Assembly: GCF_041807905.1 (NCBI RefSeq)
Contig: NZ_JBGVSA010000017.1
Span: 1 to 64,000, forward strand
Length of the DNA stretch: 64,000 nucleotides
Direction of reading: 5' to 3'
Source of the DNA: JBGVSA01 sp041807905
GTDB taxonomy: Bacteria; Pseudomonadota; Gammaproteobacteria; Burkholderiales; Rhodocyclaceae
The position numbers and the translations under genes were made by a program. Below are positions 33,642 through 42,663 of the stretch, piece by piece (position 1 is the stretch's first letter; each line of letters starts with the position of its first letter). Under the pieces are notes generated by a model. The model was not told the origin of the DNA. It ran no database searches and saw only the letters and a list, made by a program, of their open reading frames with translations.

Positions 33642-34826
33642 TTAACGAGAGAATTCAGCGATACGGCGCGCCGCTTCGACGCACTCATCGATGCCGGCGA
33701 CCAGCGCGATGCGCACGCGGCCCCGGCCGGGATTGATGCCACGTGCTTCGCGTGCCAGATATTGGCCGGGCAGCAACGTGACGTTGGTGCGAGCGAGCAG
33801 TTCTCGGGCGAATTCGGTGTCGTCGCCGGGCGTGCGCGCCCACAGGTAGAACGACGCGTCCGGCATGCTCACGCCCAGCGTGCCCTGCAACAGCGGCACC
33901 ACCGCGGCGAACTTCTCGCGGTACAGGCGGCGGTTTTCGATCACGTGTGTTTCGTCGTTCCACGCAGCGATGCTGGCTTCCTGCACCGGTACGCTCATGG
34001 CGCAACCATGGTAGGTGCGGTAGAGCAGAAAACGCTTGAGGATCGCCGCATCGCCAGCGACGAAGCCCGAGCGCAGACCCGGCACGTTGGAGCGTTTGGA
34101 GAGGCTGGAGAACACCACCAGCCGCTCGAAATTGTCGCGGCCCAATCGGTGGGCGGCTTCGAGCGCGCCGATGGGGGCTGCGCCTTCTTCGAAGTAGATT
34201 TCGGAATAGCACTCGTCCGAAGCGATCACAAAGCCGTAACGGTCAGAGAGCTCGAACAGCGTCTTCCATTCATCAAGGTCCAGCACGCGGCCGGTCGGGT
34301 TACCCGGAGAGCAGACGAACAGCAACTGCACGCGCGACCATTCGGCGGCGCTCAGGCTGTCGAGGTCGAGCCCGAAGCCGTTTTCTTCGGTCTGGTTGAG
34401 GAAAACCGGGCGGGCACCGGCCAGATAGGCGGCGCCTTCGTAGATTTGATAGAACGGATTCGGGCAGGCGACGAGCGCTTCGGGGCGGCTGCCGTCCACG
34501 ACGCATTGGGCGAACGAGAAAAGCGCCTCGCGCGAGCCATTGACGGGCAGCACCTGCGTGGCCGCATTCACCTGCGGTAACCCATAGCGGCGCTGCAGCC
34601 AGGCGGCGATGGTTTCGCGCAGGCAGTCGATGCCCGCCGTGGTCGGGTAGGTCGCCAGGCCCGAAAGCGTGTCGACCAGCCGGTCGCGGATCAGGGCCGG
34701 CGTAGCGTGCTGCGGTTCGCCGATCGACAGGCGGATGGCCGGCAGATCGGGCGGCGTGACGCCGTTGAATAACGCACGCAGCTTTTCGAACGGATAGGGC
34801 TGAAGACTCTCGAGATGAGGATTCAC
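33642..34826 (-). CDS. dapC: Succinyldiaminopimelate transaminase
   Basis: PLP-dependent aminotransferase forming N-succinyl-LL-2,6-diaminopimelate. The 394-residue fold-type I enzyme has the PLP lysine in VFSSLSKRSNVPGLRSGF and the arginine-binding RVRIALV near the C-terminus. It starts MNPHLESLQPYPFEKL, as in Bordetella-type DapC. Position directly upstream of dapD supports the specific assignment. Confidence 0.94.
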   Translation of the reverse strand: MNPHLESLQPYPFEKLRALFNGVTPPDLPAIRLSIGEPQHATPALIRDRLVDTLSGLATYPTTAGIDCLRETIAAWLQRRYGLPQVNAATQVLPVNGSREALFSFAQCVVDGSRPEALVACPNPFYQIYEGAAYLAGARPVFLNQTEENGFGLDLDSLSAAEWSRVQLLFVCSPGNPTGRVLDLDEWKTLFELSDRYGFVIASDECYSEIYFEEGAAPIGALEAAHRLGRDNFERLVVFSSLSKRSNVPGLRSGFVAGDAAILKRFLLYRTYHGCAMSVPVQEASIAAWNDETHVIENRRLYREKFAAVVPLLQGTLGVSMPDASFYLWARTPGDDTEFARELLARTNVTLLPGQYLAREARGINPGRGRVRIALVAGIDECVEAARRIAEFSR

Positions 34827-34943
34827 GGCTGTTTTTCCGGCTCAGACATTCAGCGGCCTCGACGGATCGGGTCCGGTCGAGGCCGCATGGGAGCCGCGAT
34901 TATACGCCGGCCATCGAGCGGCCGCCGCCCCGCTTGGGGCCGG

Positions 34944-35822
34944 TCAGGCCGGGTCCAGCCCCTTGGCGACGATCCGTGCGGCGGCGGCCACGACATCGCT
35001 GCGCGCCTCGGCGTCCTTGCGGGGCTGCGTGAAATACACCGCCAGCACCACGGCGCTGCCATCCGGGCGCCACAGGATGCCCACGTCGTTGGTGGTGCCG
35101 TAGTCGCCCGAGCCGGTCTTGTCGCCGACGATCCAGTCCTTTGGCACGCCCGCGCGGATACGCGCGGCACCCGTTGTGTTGCCGCGCAGCCATTCGATCA
35201 ATTGCCCCCGTTGCGCGGCCGGCAGCGCAGTGCCCAAGGCAAAGCGGTGAAGCAGCATGCCCATGGCGGCTGGGGAACTGGTGTCGCGAGCGTCGCCGGG
35301 CACGGCGGTGTTGAGCTCGGGTTCCCATCGGTCGATGCGAAAGACGGTGTCGCCTTGCGCGCGGGCAAACGCTGTCACGCCCGCCGGCCCGCCGAGTTCC
35401 TTCATGAGCAGGTTGGCCGCGGCGTTGTCGCTGTATTGCATCGCTGCTACGCAAAGGGCGCCGACGCTCATGCCCTCCGCGAGGCGCTTTTCCGTGATCG
35501 GCGAATAAGTGACAAGGTCCGCCGCGGTGTAGCGGACGAGCCGCTCGAGCAGGCCCGGTTCGGTCGCGCTGCGATGGAGAATGCCCGCCGCCAGCGCAAC
35601 TTTGAAGGTGCTGCATAGGGGAAAGCGCTCGTCCGCCCGATGACGGATTTGGTGCGCGCGCCGCGTGTCGAGCGCGAACACACCAAGCCGGCCCTGCGAG
35701 GTCGATTCGAGCGCGGCCAGCTCGCTTTCGACGCTGGCGGCCAGAGATGTACGCGAAACCATGGCGAGCGGGGCGGCCATGCCGGCCAGCAGGATCGAAC
35801 GACGGCGGGCAGAGTGCGTCAT
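34944..35822 (-). CDS. Class A beta-lactamase with Tat-type signal
   Basis: Periplasmic serine beta-lactamase of 292 residues. All class A elements are present: STFK (71-74, catalytic serine 71), SDN (131-133), EPELN (167-171, general-base glutamate) and KTG (235-237). The signal peptide ARRRSILLAGMAAPLA has the twin-arginine pattern seen in PenA/L2-like enzymes. Cysteine precedes the active serine (LCSTFK), but no partner cysteine follows KTGSG, so the carbapenemase-type 69-238 disulfide is absent. No LysR regulator is adjacent and no mobile element surrounds it, so it looks intrinsic. Confidence 0.95.
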   Translation of the reverse strand: MTHSARRRSILLAGMAAPLAMVSRTSLAASVESELAALESTSQGRLGVFALDTRRAHQIRHRADERFPLCSTFKVALAAGILHRSATEPGLLERLVRYTAADLVTYSPITEKRLAEGMSVGALCVAAMQYSDNAAANLLMKELGGPAGVTAFARAQGDTVFRIDRWEPELNTAVPGDARDTSSPAAMGMLLHRFALGTALPAAQRGQLIEWLRGNTTGAARIRAGVPKDWIVGDKTGSGDYGTTNDVGILWRPDGSAVVLAVYFTQPRKDAEARSDVVAAAARIVAKGLDPA

Positions 35823-35948
35823 GACAATTCCAGGGTTCAAACCGCCAATTGTAGCCGCCCGGAAATATCCGAAGCTGCCAAATCCCCGCATTGTGGCGAT
35901 TACTCGTGGCCAGTAAGGTAGTCGGCATCCTCTCGCTCAAGGACCAAC

Positions 35949-36917
35949 ATGGAGCACTCGCAAGAACAGGTCATCGACTATGGCGACGGCATCCACGCCA
36001 TCGACACAGGACTGCTGCGCCACCACTTCGACGCCAGCTACCTGATTGTCGAAAACGGCCGTGCGGCATTTGTCGACACCGGCACGGCGCTGGCAGTGCC
36101 GCGTCTGCTGGAGGCGCTTGAAAGCCGGGGCCTTTCAGTGAAAGCCGTGGACTGGGTGATCCTGACCCACGTGCACCTCGATCATGCCGGCGGAGCGGGG
36201 GCGCTCATGCAGCATCTGCCGAATGCGCAGCTCGTGGTGCATCCGCGCGGCGCGCGCCACATGATCGATCCGACGGCGCTGACTGCTGGTGCGACGGCTG
36301 TCTATGGCGAAGCGGCCATGCGCGAAACATACGGCGAACTGGTGCCCGTGCCGGCGGACAGGGTGATCGAAGCCCCCGATGGCCACGTCGTCGAGCTCGC
36401 CGGCCGCCGTATCGTCTGCCTGGATACACCGGGGCATGCACGCCATCACAATTGCATGTTCGACGCGCGCTCGCGTGCGGTGTTCGCAGGCGACACGTTT
36501 GGAATCTCATACCGCGAGACCGACTGCGCAGACGGCGCCTTCGTCATTCCGACCACCTCGCCCGTGCAGTTCGATCCGGATGCGCTGAAGGCGTCGATCG
36601 CGCGTTTGGTGGGCTTGTCGGCCGAGGCCGTGTACCTGACGCACTTCGGGCGCGTGGATTGCGTGGAAGCGCGTTCCCGCGAACTCATGGAGCAGATCGA
36701 CGAGATGGTGAAGCTCGCGCATGACTCGCACGGGCAGCCTGACCGCCATGCATGGCTCGTTGAGCGCCTCGGCGCGCTCTATGCCATTCGCGCCGCCCGC
36801 CGCCATTGCCCGCTGCCGGCGGCGACCGTCATCGAGTTGCTGTCACTGGATATCGAACTGAATGCGCAGGGGCTGGAGGTCTGGCTGGACCGGCAGCACG
36901 GCGCCCGCGAAAGGTGA
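35949..36917 (+). CDS. MBL-fold metallo-hydrolase
   Basis: A 322-residue metallo-beta-lactamase-fold protein with the metal motif THVHLDHAGG (about 74-83), a further histidine in DTPGHARHH, the bridging aspartate in FAGDTFG and the last histidine in YLTHFG. It has no signal peptide, so it should be cytoplasmic. That and its glyoxalase II/lactonase-like layout argue against antibiotic hydrolysis despite the neighbouring beta-lactamase. The substrate is unknown. It is divergent from the beta-lactamase over 126 bases. Confidence 0.88.
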   Translation: MEHSQEQVIDYGDGIHAIDTGLLRHHFDASYLIVENGRAAFVDTGTALAVPRLLEALESRGLSVKAVDWVILTHVHLDHAGGAGALMQHLPNAQLVVHPRGARHMIDPTALTAGATAVYGEAAMRETYGELVPVPADRVIEAPDGHVVELAGRRIVCLDTPGHARHHNCMFDARSRAVFAGDTFGISYRETDCADGAFVIPTTSPVQFDPDALKASIARLVGLSAEAVYLTHFGRVDCVEARSRELMEQIDEMVKLAHDSHGQPDRHAWLVERLGALYAIRAARRHCPLPAATVIELLSLDIELNAQGLEVWLDRQHGARER

Positions 36918-36933
36918 TTCGCGGGCAGTGCCG

Positions 36934-38151
36934 TCATTCGTGGCGCAAAGCCTCGATGGGGTCGAGCTGCGCGGCGCGGCGGGCGGGGACGTAGCCGAAG
37001 AGCACGCCGACGGCGGCCGAGAAACAGAACGCCAGCAGGTTGATCTGGAGATCGAATTCGAACGGCAATTGCATGACCTGCGACAGCCCGGCCGAGGCAA
37101 TCAGCGCCAACACGATGCCGATGATGCCGCCCAGCGAAGACAGCACCACCGATTCCACCAGGAACTGCAGCAGGACTTCGCGCTCCAGCGCCCCGATCGC
37201 AAGCCGGATGCCGATCTCCCGCGTACGTTCGGTGACCGACACCAGCATGATGTTCATGATGCCGATGCCGCCGACGAGCAGGCTCACTGCCGCCACGGCG
37301 CCGAGCAGGGTCGTCATGACCTTGGTGGTGGTCGACAGCGTCTGGGCGATCTGCTTGGTGTCGACGACCTGGAAGTCATCATCGCGCCCTGGCTGGATGT
37401 TGCGGCGCACGCGCAGAACGTTGGTAATGTCTTGTGCGACCTGTTCCGTATCGAAGCCGTCCTTGGCCGACACGAAGATGTTCGGGATCACCTGGGTGCT
37501 GGTGCGCCCGAGCACGCGACGCAGCATGGTCTTGAGCGGCAGCAGGACGGTGTCGTCCTGGTCCTGGCCCATGGCGGACTGGCCCTTGGGGGCAAGCACG
37601 CCGATGATGTCGCACGGAAGATCGCGCACGCGCAGCTTCTGGCCGATCGGGTCGGTATTGGGAAACAGCTTGGTCTGGATCGTGGCGCCAATCACGCACA
37701 CGGCCTTGCCTGATTGCTGCTCGGCGTCCGTGAAGCCGCGGCCGGAGCCGATGCTCCAGTTGCCCACGGTGAAGTAGTCATTGGTGACGCCGTTGGCCTG
37801 CGTGGTCCAGTTCTGCTGCATGAAAACAGTGCTGACCGAGCGCGTCATGGTCGGAGCCACGGCACGCACGCCGGGTACGAGTTCGGCGATGGCGGTGGCG
37901 TCTTCGAGCTTGAAGTTCGGTGCTCCGGAAAAGCCCGTGCCGGGGCCGAAGCCGCGTCCCGGCCGCACGAACAGCAGGTTGCTGCCGAGGCTGGATACCT
38001 GTGCCGTGATCGAGTTGGTCGCGCCATTGCCGAGCGTGACCATCGTGATCACGGCGGCCACGCCGATGACGATGCCGAGCACCGTCAGGAACGCACGCAG
38101 CATGTTGCGGCGGATCTCGCGGATGGCGAGGAGCAATGCGTTGAAGAACAT
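36934..38151 (-). CDS. MacB-like ABC transporter permease
   Basis: A 405-residue permease of the MacB/FtsX type: one N-terminal membrane helix (NMLRAFLTVLGIVIGVAAVI), a large periplasmic MacB_PCD domain (about 45-240), and three C-terminal helices. The ERTREIGIRLAIGA coupling segment precedes the last helices. It is the last gene of the four-gene efflux operon and overlaps the ATPase gene by one base. Unlike E. coli MacB, ATPase and permease are separate proteins. Confidence 0.92.
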   Translation of the reverse strand: MFFNALLLAIREIRRNMLRAFLTVLGIVIGVAAVITMVTLGNGATNSITAQVSSLGSNLLFVRPGRGFGPGTGFSGAPNFKLEDATAIAELVPGVRAVAPTMTRSVSTVFMQQNWTTQANGVTNDYFTVGNWSIGSGRGFTDAEQQSGKAVCVIGATIQTKLFPNTDPIGQKLRVRDLPCDIIGVLAPKGQSAMGQDQDDTVLLPLKTMLRRVLGRTSTQVIPNIFVSAKDGFDTEQVAQDITNVLRVRRNIQPGRDDDFQVVDTKQIAQTLSTTTKVMTTLLGAVAAVSLLVGGIGIMNIMLVSVTERTREIGIRLAIGALEREVLLQFLVESVVLSSLGGIIGIVLALIASAGLSQVMQLPFEFDLQINLLAFCFSAAVGVLFGYVPARRAAQLDPIEALRHE

Positions 38152-38870
38152 CAGTGCGTACCCTCCGTCATCTTGCCGGTGACGCGCTCGTCGTCGGCGA
38201 CGAGACCGTCGACGAAGCGGATGATGCGATGCGCATAGGCTGCCATGTCCGGCTCGTGCGTCACCATCAGAATGGTGATGCCACGCTCGCGATTGAGCTG
38301 CGTGAGCAGGCCCATGATTTCCTCGCTGCGTGCCGAATCGAGGTTGCCGGTCGGCTCGTCCGCGAGCAATACCGACGGCTGCGTAACGATGGCGCGTGCG
38401 ATGGCAACGCGCTGCATCTGGCCGCCCGACAGTTCGGCCGGTGTGTGGTGTTCCCATCCGGTCAGGCCGACGGCAGCGAGCGCCTCGCGCGCGGCGTCGT
38501 GGCGTTCCTGCCGGGGCATGCCGCGGTAGAGCAGGGGCAGTTCGACGTTTTCCAGCGCGGTGGTGCGCGCCAGCAGATTGAAGCCCTGGAACACGAAACC
38601 CAGGTAGTGACGACGCAGCATGGCGCGCTCGTCCCGGTTGAGCGTTTCGACGTGGGTGCCACGAAAGACGTATTCGCCGGACGTGGGTGAGTCGAGGCAG
38701 CCCAGAATGTTCATGGTCGTCGATTTGCCCGAGCCGCTATGGCCCATGATCGCCACGAACTCACCTTCCTGGATGTCGAAGCTCACGCCGCGCAACGCCT
38801 GGAATGCTGCCGTGCCACGCCCGTACGTCTTGGTGACGTCGCGCATTCTGATGAAGGTTCCGTCACTCAT
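38151..38870 (-). CDS. MacB-like ABC transporter ATP-binding protein
   Basis: A 239-residue ABC ATPase of the MacB/LolD type, with Walker A GHSGSGKSTTMNIL, Q-loop VFQGFNLL, signature LSGGQMQRVAIARAI, Walker B VLLADEPTG and H-loop VTHEPD. It powers the neighbouring permease. Its start overlaps the adaptor stop by four bases. Confidence 0.95.
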   Translation of the reverse strand: MSDGTFIRMRDVTKTYGRGTAAFQALRGVSFDIQEGEFVAIMGHSGSGKSTTMNILGCLDSPTSGEYVFRGTHVETLNRDERAMLRRHYLGFVFQGFNLLARTTALENVELPLLYRGMPRQERHDAAREALAAVGLTGWEHHTPAELSGGQMQRVAIARAIVTQPSVLLADEPTGNLDSARSEEIMGLLTQLNRERGITILMVTHEPDMAAYAHRIIRFVDGLVADDERVTGKMTEGTH

Positions 38871-40174
38871 CGCTTGGCGCCCGCGGCGGCAGACGTGGCT
38901 GCCGTGATGACCTGCATGCCCTCGGTGAGGCCCTCGCCGCTGACCACGGTGTAGCGGCCATCGGTCAGGCCGACCGAAACCTGGATCGGCTCAGGATGTC
39001 CGTTGCGCAACACCCATACCGTGCCGCTGGTGTCGCTGGCCTGGCGCCCGGTGGCCGTGACCTGCTTGGGGCGATTCATGCCACCCGGCATCGGGAACAG
39101 TGAGGACAAGACGCTCCTCTTGCCATCCGGGCCGCCCGCGTTCGTGGCGGCCTGCGGCGTGAAGCGCAGCGCGGCGGCCGGCACCACCAGAGCGTTGGTG
39201 GCTTCGGCGGTGACGATGTCGGCCGTCGCCGTCATGCCGGGGCGCAACGTCAGGTCGTCGTTATTGACGGTAAGGATTGTCGAGTACGTGACGACGTTGT
39301 CGGTCACCGTCGAGCCATAGCGCACCTGCCGCACGACGGCGTTGTATTTCTTGGTGGGGTAGGCATCCACGTTGAAGGTGGCATGCAGCCCCTCTTTGAC
39401 CTGGCCGACATCGGCCTCGGCGACCGCTACGTTGAGTTCCATCTTGGCGAGATCTTCGGCGATGGTGAACAGCGTCACCGCTTGCAGCGAAGCCGCCACT
39501 GTCTGGCCGGGCTCGACGCTGCGCGTGAGTACCGTGCCGTTGATGGGCGACTTGATGCTGGCTTTGGTCAGATCCGTTTCGTTGGTGCGCAGCACGGCCG
39601 ACAGTTGCACGACGCTGGCCTGGGCCGAGGACAGTGCAGCCTGCTTGTTGGCGAGTGCTGAACGGGCGTCGTCCAGTTCGCTGCCGGCAGGCAGCTTTCC
39701 ACCCGACAGTTGCGCCACCTTTTCGAGACGGGCCAGATTCGTCTTGGCTTGCTCGACATCGGCGCGCGCCTGCTCGACCTTGGCCTGTGCGTTCTGCACA
39801 TTGGCGCGACCCTGCGCGATGGTGTCGTCCAGCTTGCGCGTGTCGAGTACTGCCAGGACCTGGCCCTTGGTGACACGGTCGTTGTAGTCGACCAGCACGC
39901 GGGCGACGGTGCCGGAGAGTTCCGAGCCGATGTCGACCTTGGTCGTCGGCTGCAGCGTGCCGCTGGCGGTGACGGTCGTGGCGACGTCGCCGCGCTTGAC
40001 GGGTGCTGTCGTGAAGGTCGGTGCCGGCGGCTTGCGATGGGTCAGCGCATAGAGGCCTCCGCCCAATATCACCACGACGACCGCCGCGAAAATGCCGCGA
40101 CGCAGCCACTTCTTGCGAGGCGACGTGCCGTGCGTGCCCTTGATCACTTCCTGTACGTTGTTGTTGCTGCTCAT
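38867..40174 (-). CDS. MacA-like periplasmic adaptor protein
   Basis: A 435-residue membrane-fusion protein with one N-terminal membrane anchor (LRRGIFAAVVVVILGGGLYAL), a biotinyl-lipoyl barrel-sandwich hybrid, a long alpha-hairpin rich in QAKVEQARADVEQAKTNL heptads (about 125-195), and C-terminal beta-barrel and MacA-type domains. It links the ABC pump to the outer-membrane channel. It overlaps the outer-membrane factor gene by four bases. Confidence 0.94.
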   Translation of the reverse strand: MSSNNNVQEVIKGTHGTSPRKKWLRRGIFAAVVVVILGGGLYALTHRKPPAPTFTTAPVKRGDVATTVTASGTLQPTTKVDIGSELSGTVARVLVDYNDRVTKGQVLAVLDTRKLDDTIAQGRANVQNAQAKVEQARADVEQAKTNLARLEKVAQLSGGKLPAGSELDDARSALANKQAALSSAQASVVQLSAVLRTNETDLTKASIKSPINGTVLTRSVEPGQTVAASLQAVTLFTIAEDLAKMELNVAVAEADVGQVKEGLHATFNVDAYPTKKYNAVVRQVRYGSTVTDNVVTYSTILTVNNDDLTLRPGMTATADIVTAEATNALVVPAAALRFTPQAATNAGGPDGKRSVLSSLFPMPGGMNRPKQVTATGRQASDTSGTVWVLRNGHPEPIQVSVGLTDGRYTVVSGEGLTEGMQVITAATSAAAGAKR

Positions 40175-41631
40175 TGCGATCCGGCTCCGGATTGATTCAT
40201 TGCTTCGTTGGTCGAACGTGCGGTCTGCCAGCCGCCGCCCATGGCCTTGTAGAGCTGCACGACGGTATTGGCGCGGTTGGTCTGCGCCAGCGCCAACTGG
40301 TCGTCCAGCGAGAGTTCGGTGCGCTGCGCGTCGAGCACCGTCAGCAGGTCGGTGGCGCCAGCGGTGTATTGGATCTGCGCGAGTTGCGAGGCTTCGCGCG
40401 CGGCGTCGACCGCGACCACGAGACTGGTCAGCCGTTCGCTCGTCTTGACGTAGGCATTCAGGGCGCTTTCCACGTCGGCCACCGCCTGGTTGAGCGTCGC
40501 CTGGTATGTGGCAAGCGTCTGTTCCTGCGCGGCGTTCTGGATTTCGACGTTCTGTCTTGCGCGGCCGCCGTCGAACACGTTGCCGACGAGGCTGCCGAGA
40601 ATGCTGCTGGTGATGGTGTCGGCCGAGAACAGTCCGGCCGGCGTCAGGGCTGCGACGCCAATGCTGCCGCCCAGCGTGAAGCTGGGATAGCGGGCGGCTT
40701 CGGCCACGCCGATCTGCGCCGTCTGCGCGGCCAGCCGACGTTCAGCCGCGCGCACGTCCGGCCGCTGGCGCAGCGTGTCGGCAGGGATGCCCACCGCGAG
40801 CGCGTTCCACGTTTGCGGAATGACGCCGGTGGTTGCGAGCAGGGCGTCGAGTTCGGCGCGCGGGCGGGCCAGCAGGACGGCCAACGCGATCTTGCTGTCT
40901 TCGATGCTGCGTTCGATGGCCGGGATGGACGCTCGCGTCTGTTCCACATTGCTCTGCGCCTGCCGCACGTCGAGGGCCGAGGCGATCCCTGCCTGGCCGC
41001 GCCAGTTGGTCAGTTGGTATGTTTCTTCGCGCGTGGCGAGGCTGGCGCGCGTGCTGGCGAGCGAGGCTTCATAGCCGCGCAGGCTGATGTAGTTGGTGGC
41101 CACTTCCGCCGCCAGCGAGACGCGTACATTGTCGATGTCCGCCTGGGCGGCTTCGACGCTGGCGTCGGCCGATTCCAGCGCGCGCCGGCGCCCGCCGAAC
41201 AGATCGACTTCCCAGCTTGCGTCGAACCCTGCCGAGTACTGGTTGCCCACCGTGCTGACGTTGTCGGTGCGGCTGCCGCTGCGACGGCCGCTGGCGCTGG
41301 CATCCAGCGTCGGCCAGTCCTGCGCTGCCTGCACGCCGCGCTGCGCACGGGCCTGGCGCAGGCGCGCCTGGGCGGAGGCGATATCCAGGTTGGCGGCGAA
41401 CGCTTGCTGGATGAGCGCGTCGAGCGTGCCGTCGCCGAACTGATGCCACCATTCGGAAAGCGTCGCAGCGTCCGGTGCGGTCCGGGTGATGCCGGCCTGA
41501 CGGTTGTACCAGTCAGCGGACGTTGCCGCGTTGGGTTGCATGTAGTCCGGGCCGACGGTCACGCAGCCGGCCAGCGCGGCGCCAAGCGCCAGTGTCGTGG
41601 CTGCGAGTCGGAGTCTGGGCGAAAAGCTCAC
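40171..41631 (-). CDS. Outer-membrane efflux lipoprotein (NodT/OprM family)
   Basis: A 486-residue TolC-like channel with a lipoprotein signal (lipobox ALAGC, about 22), two OEP domains with long helical barrels, and the end segment LYKAMGGGW. I chose the GTG start at 41631, which has AGGA eight bases upstream, rather than a TTG 14 codons earlier (41673) that gives an atypical N-terminus. It is the first gene of the efflux operon, divergent from the CpxRA-like pair. Confidence 0.92.
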   Translation of the reverse strand: MSFSPRLRLAATTLALGAALAGCVTVGPDYMQPNAATSADWYNRQAGITRTAPDAATLSEWWHQFGDGTLDALIQQAFAANLDIASAQARLRQARAQRGVQAAQDWPTLDASASGRRSGSRTDNVSTVGNQYSAGFDASWEVDLFGGRRRALESADASVEAAQADIDNVRVSLAAEVATNYISLRGYEASLASTRASLATREETYQLTNWRGQAGIASALDVRQAQSNVEQTRASIPAIERSIEDSKIALAVLLARPRAELDALLATTGVIPQTWNALAVGIPADTLRQRPDVRAAERRLAAQTAQIGVAEAARYPSFTLGGSIGVAALTPAGLFSADTITSSILGSLVGNVFDGGRARQNVEIQNAAQEQTLATYQATLNQAVADVESALNAYVKTSERLTSLVVAVDAAREASQLAQIQYTAGATDLLTVLDAQRTELSLDDQLALAQTNRANTVVQLYKAMGGGWQTARSTNEAMNQSGAGSQ

Positions 41632-41973
41632 GGGGTGTTCCTGTATTGGGTTTGAAGCGAAGTTTGCCTGCAAGTAATGTCAAGTGCCGTGCAGCGGGTG
41701 TTAAGGCACGTAAAGATGGGTAAGGAAACGAAAGTCCGCTGTGGTGCCGTGTGGCGAGGCCGTATGATGGCGCAACGTATTGAAAAGAGTCACATTTTGA
41801 TTCGGACGTCTAACGCAATGAAACGTCATGGGTGTCGGCTCGGCGGCAATGGTCCCGCGTTGCATTGGGTGGGCCGGAGCCGGTCCAGCCTGTATCCGGG
41901 CGCCTTGCTCCGTGGGCATTGTCGGTGAGCGCTGTGACGTTTCATTGTGTTAGAGGTTCCTGGAGGTTTTCGA
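41632..41973. other. Divergent intergenic region between efflux operon and CpxRA-like genes
   Basis: No gene is apparent in these 342 bases. They hold the tandem GTAAA-type box at 41700-41734 close to the efflux operon, and a good ribosome-binding site (TGGAGG) before the response regulator. The remainder shows nothing I can assign. Confidence 0.6.
41700..41734. promoter_or_regulatory. Tandem CpxR-like box
   Basis: Four pentamers spaced exactly five bases apart: GTTAA (41700), GTAAA (41710), GTAAG (41720), GAAAG (41730). The established CpxR box is GTAAA-N5-GTAAA, so the central pair matches with one change and the outer copies extend the ten-base phase. It lies about 70-100 bases upstream of the efflux operon start, next to a CpxR-type regulator gene. 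Binding is inferred. Confidence 0.7.
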
Positions 41974-42663
41974 ATGCCCCGTGTATTGCTTGTCGATGAC
42001 GACGTCGAACTCTGCGCCATGCAGAAGGAATATCTGTCGATGGAAGGTTTCGACGTGGAGGCCGTGCACACCGGCGAGGATGGTGTGGCCGCCGTACTCG
42101 CCAGCAATTACGACATGATTGTCCTGGATGTGATGATGCCCGGCATGAACGGCATCGACGCGTTGCGCCAGATTCGCCAGCACAGCCGCGTACCGGTCGT
42201 CATGCTTACTGCGCGCGGGGACGACATCGATCGCATCGTCGGACTTGAGCTGGGGGCGGACGACTATGTGCCCAAGCCTTCTTCGCCGCGCGAGCTGGTG
42301 GCGCGCATTCGCGCCATCCTCCGTCGCGCCGGTTCGGCCCGCAACGTGGCCGCCGCCGCGCAGCCGCTCGTGTGCGGGCAACTGACGGTGCGCCCCGAGC
42401 AGCGTCATGCCGAATGGAACGGCGAACCGCTGGAACTGACCAGCACCGAGTTCAACCTGATCGAAGCCCTGGTCCGGAGCGCCGGTCGTGTAGTCAGCAA
42501 GCAGGAGCTTTCCCAGTCGGCGCTGGGGCGCGACCTCGCGCGCTATGACCGCAGCATCGACGTTCATGTGAGCAACCTGCGGCACAAGCTCGGCCTGCTG
42601 CCCGATGGCCGCTCTCCGATCCAGACCGTCCGTGGCGCAGGCTTTCAGTTGCTGGTGGCATGA
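41974..42663 (+). CDS. CpxR-like OmpR-family response regulator
   Basis: A 229-residue two-component regulator. The receiver domain (1-115) has the acidic pocket VDDDVE, the phospho-accepting aspartate in IVLDVMMPG (about 52), MLTARG and the lysine of PKPSSPREL. The C-terminal winged helix (about 130-229) ends RSIDVHVSNLRHKLG and TVRGAGFQL. TGGAGG precedes ATG 41974. Its closest named type appears to be CpxR. It is divergent from a MacAB-type efflux operon that carries a CpxR-like box. Confidence 0.93.
   Translation: MPRVLLVDDDVELCAMQKEYLSMEGFDVEAVHTGEDGVAAVLASNYDMIVLDVMMPGMNGIDALRQIRQHSRVPVVMLTARGDDIDRIVGLELGADDYVPKPSSPRELVARIRAILRRAGSARNVAAAAQPLVCGQLTVRPEQRHAEWNGEPLELTSTEFNLIEALVRSAGRVVSKQELSQSALGRDLARYDRSIDVHVSNLRHKLGLLPDGRSPIQTVRGAGFQLLVA

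Noticed and set aside
35949..36917. MBL-fold gene as a carbapenemase
   Set aside because: There is no signal peptide, and the motifs fit the general glyoxalase II/lactonase-like group; proximity to a beta-lactamase is not evidence.
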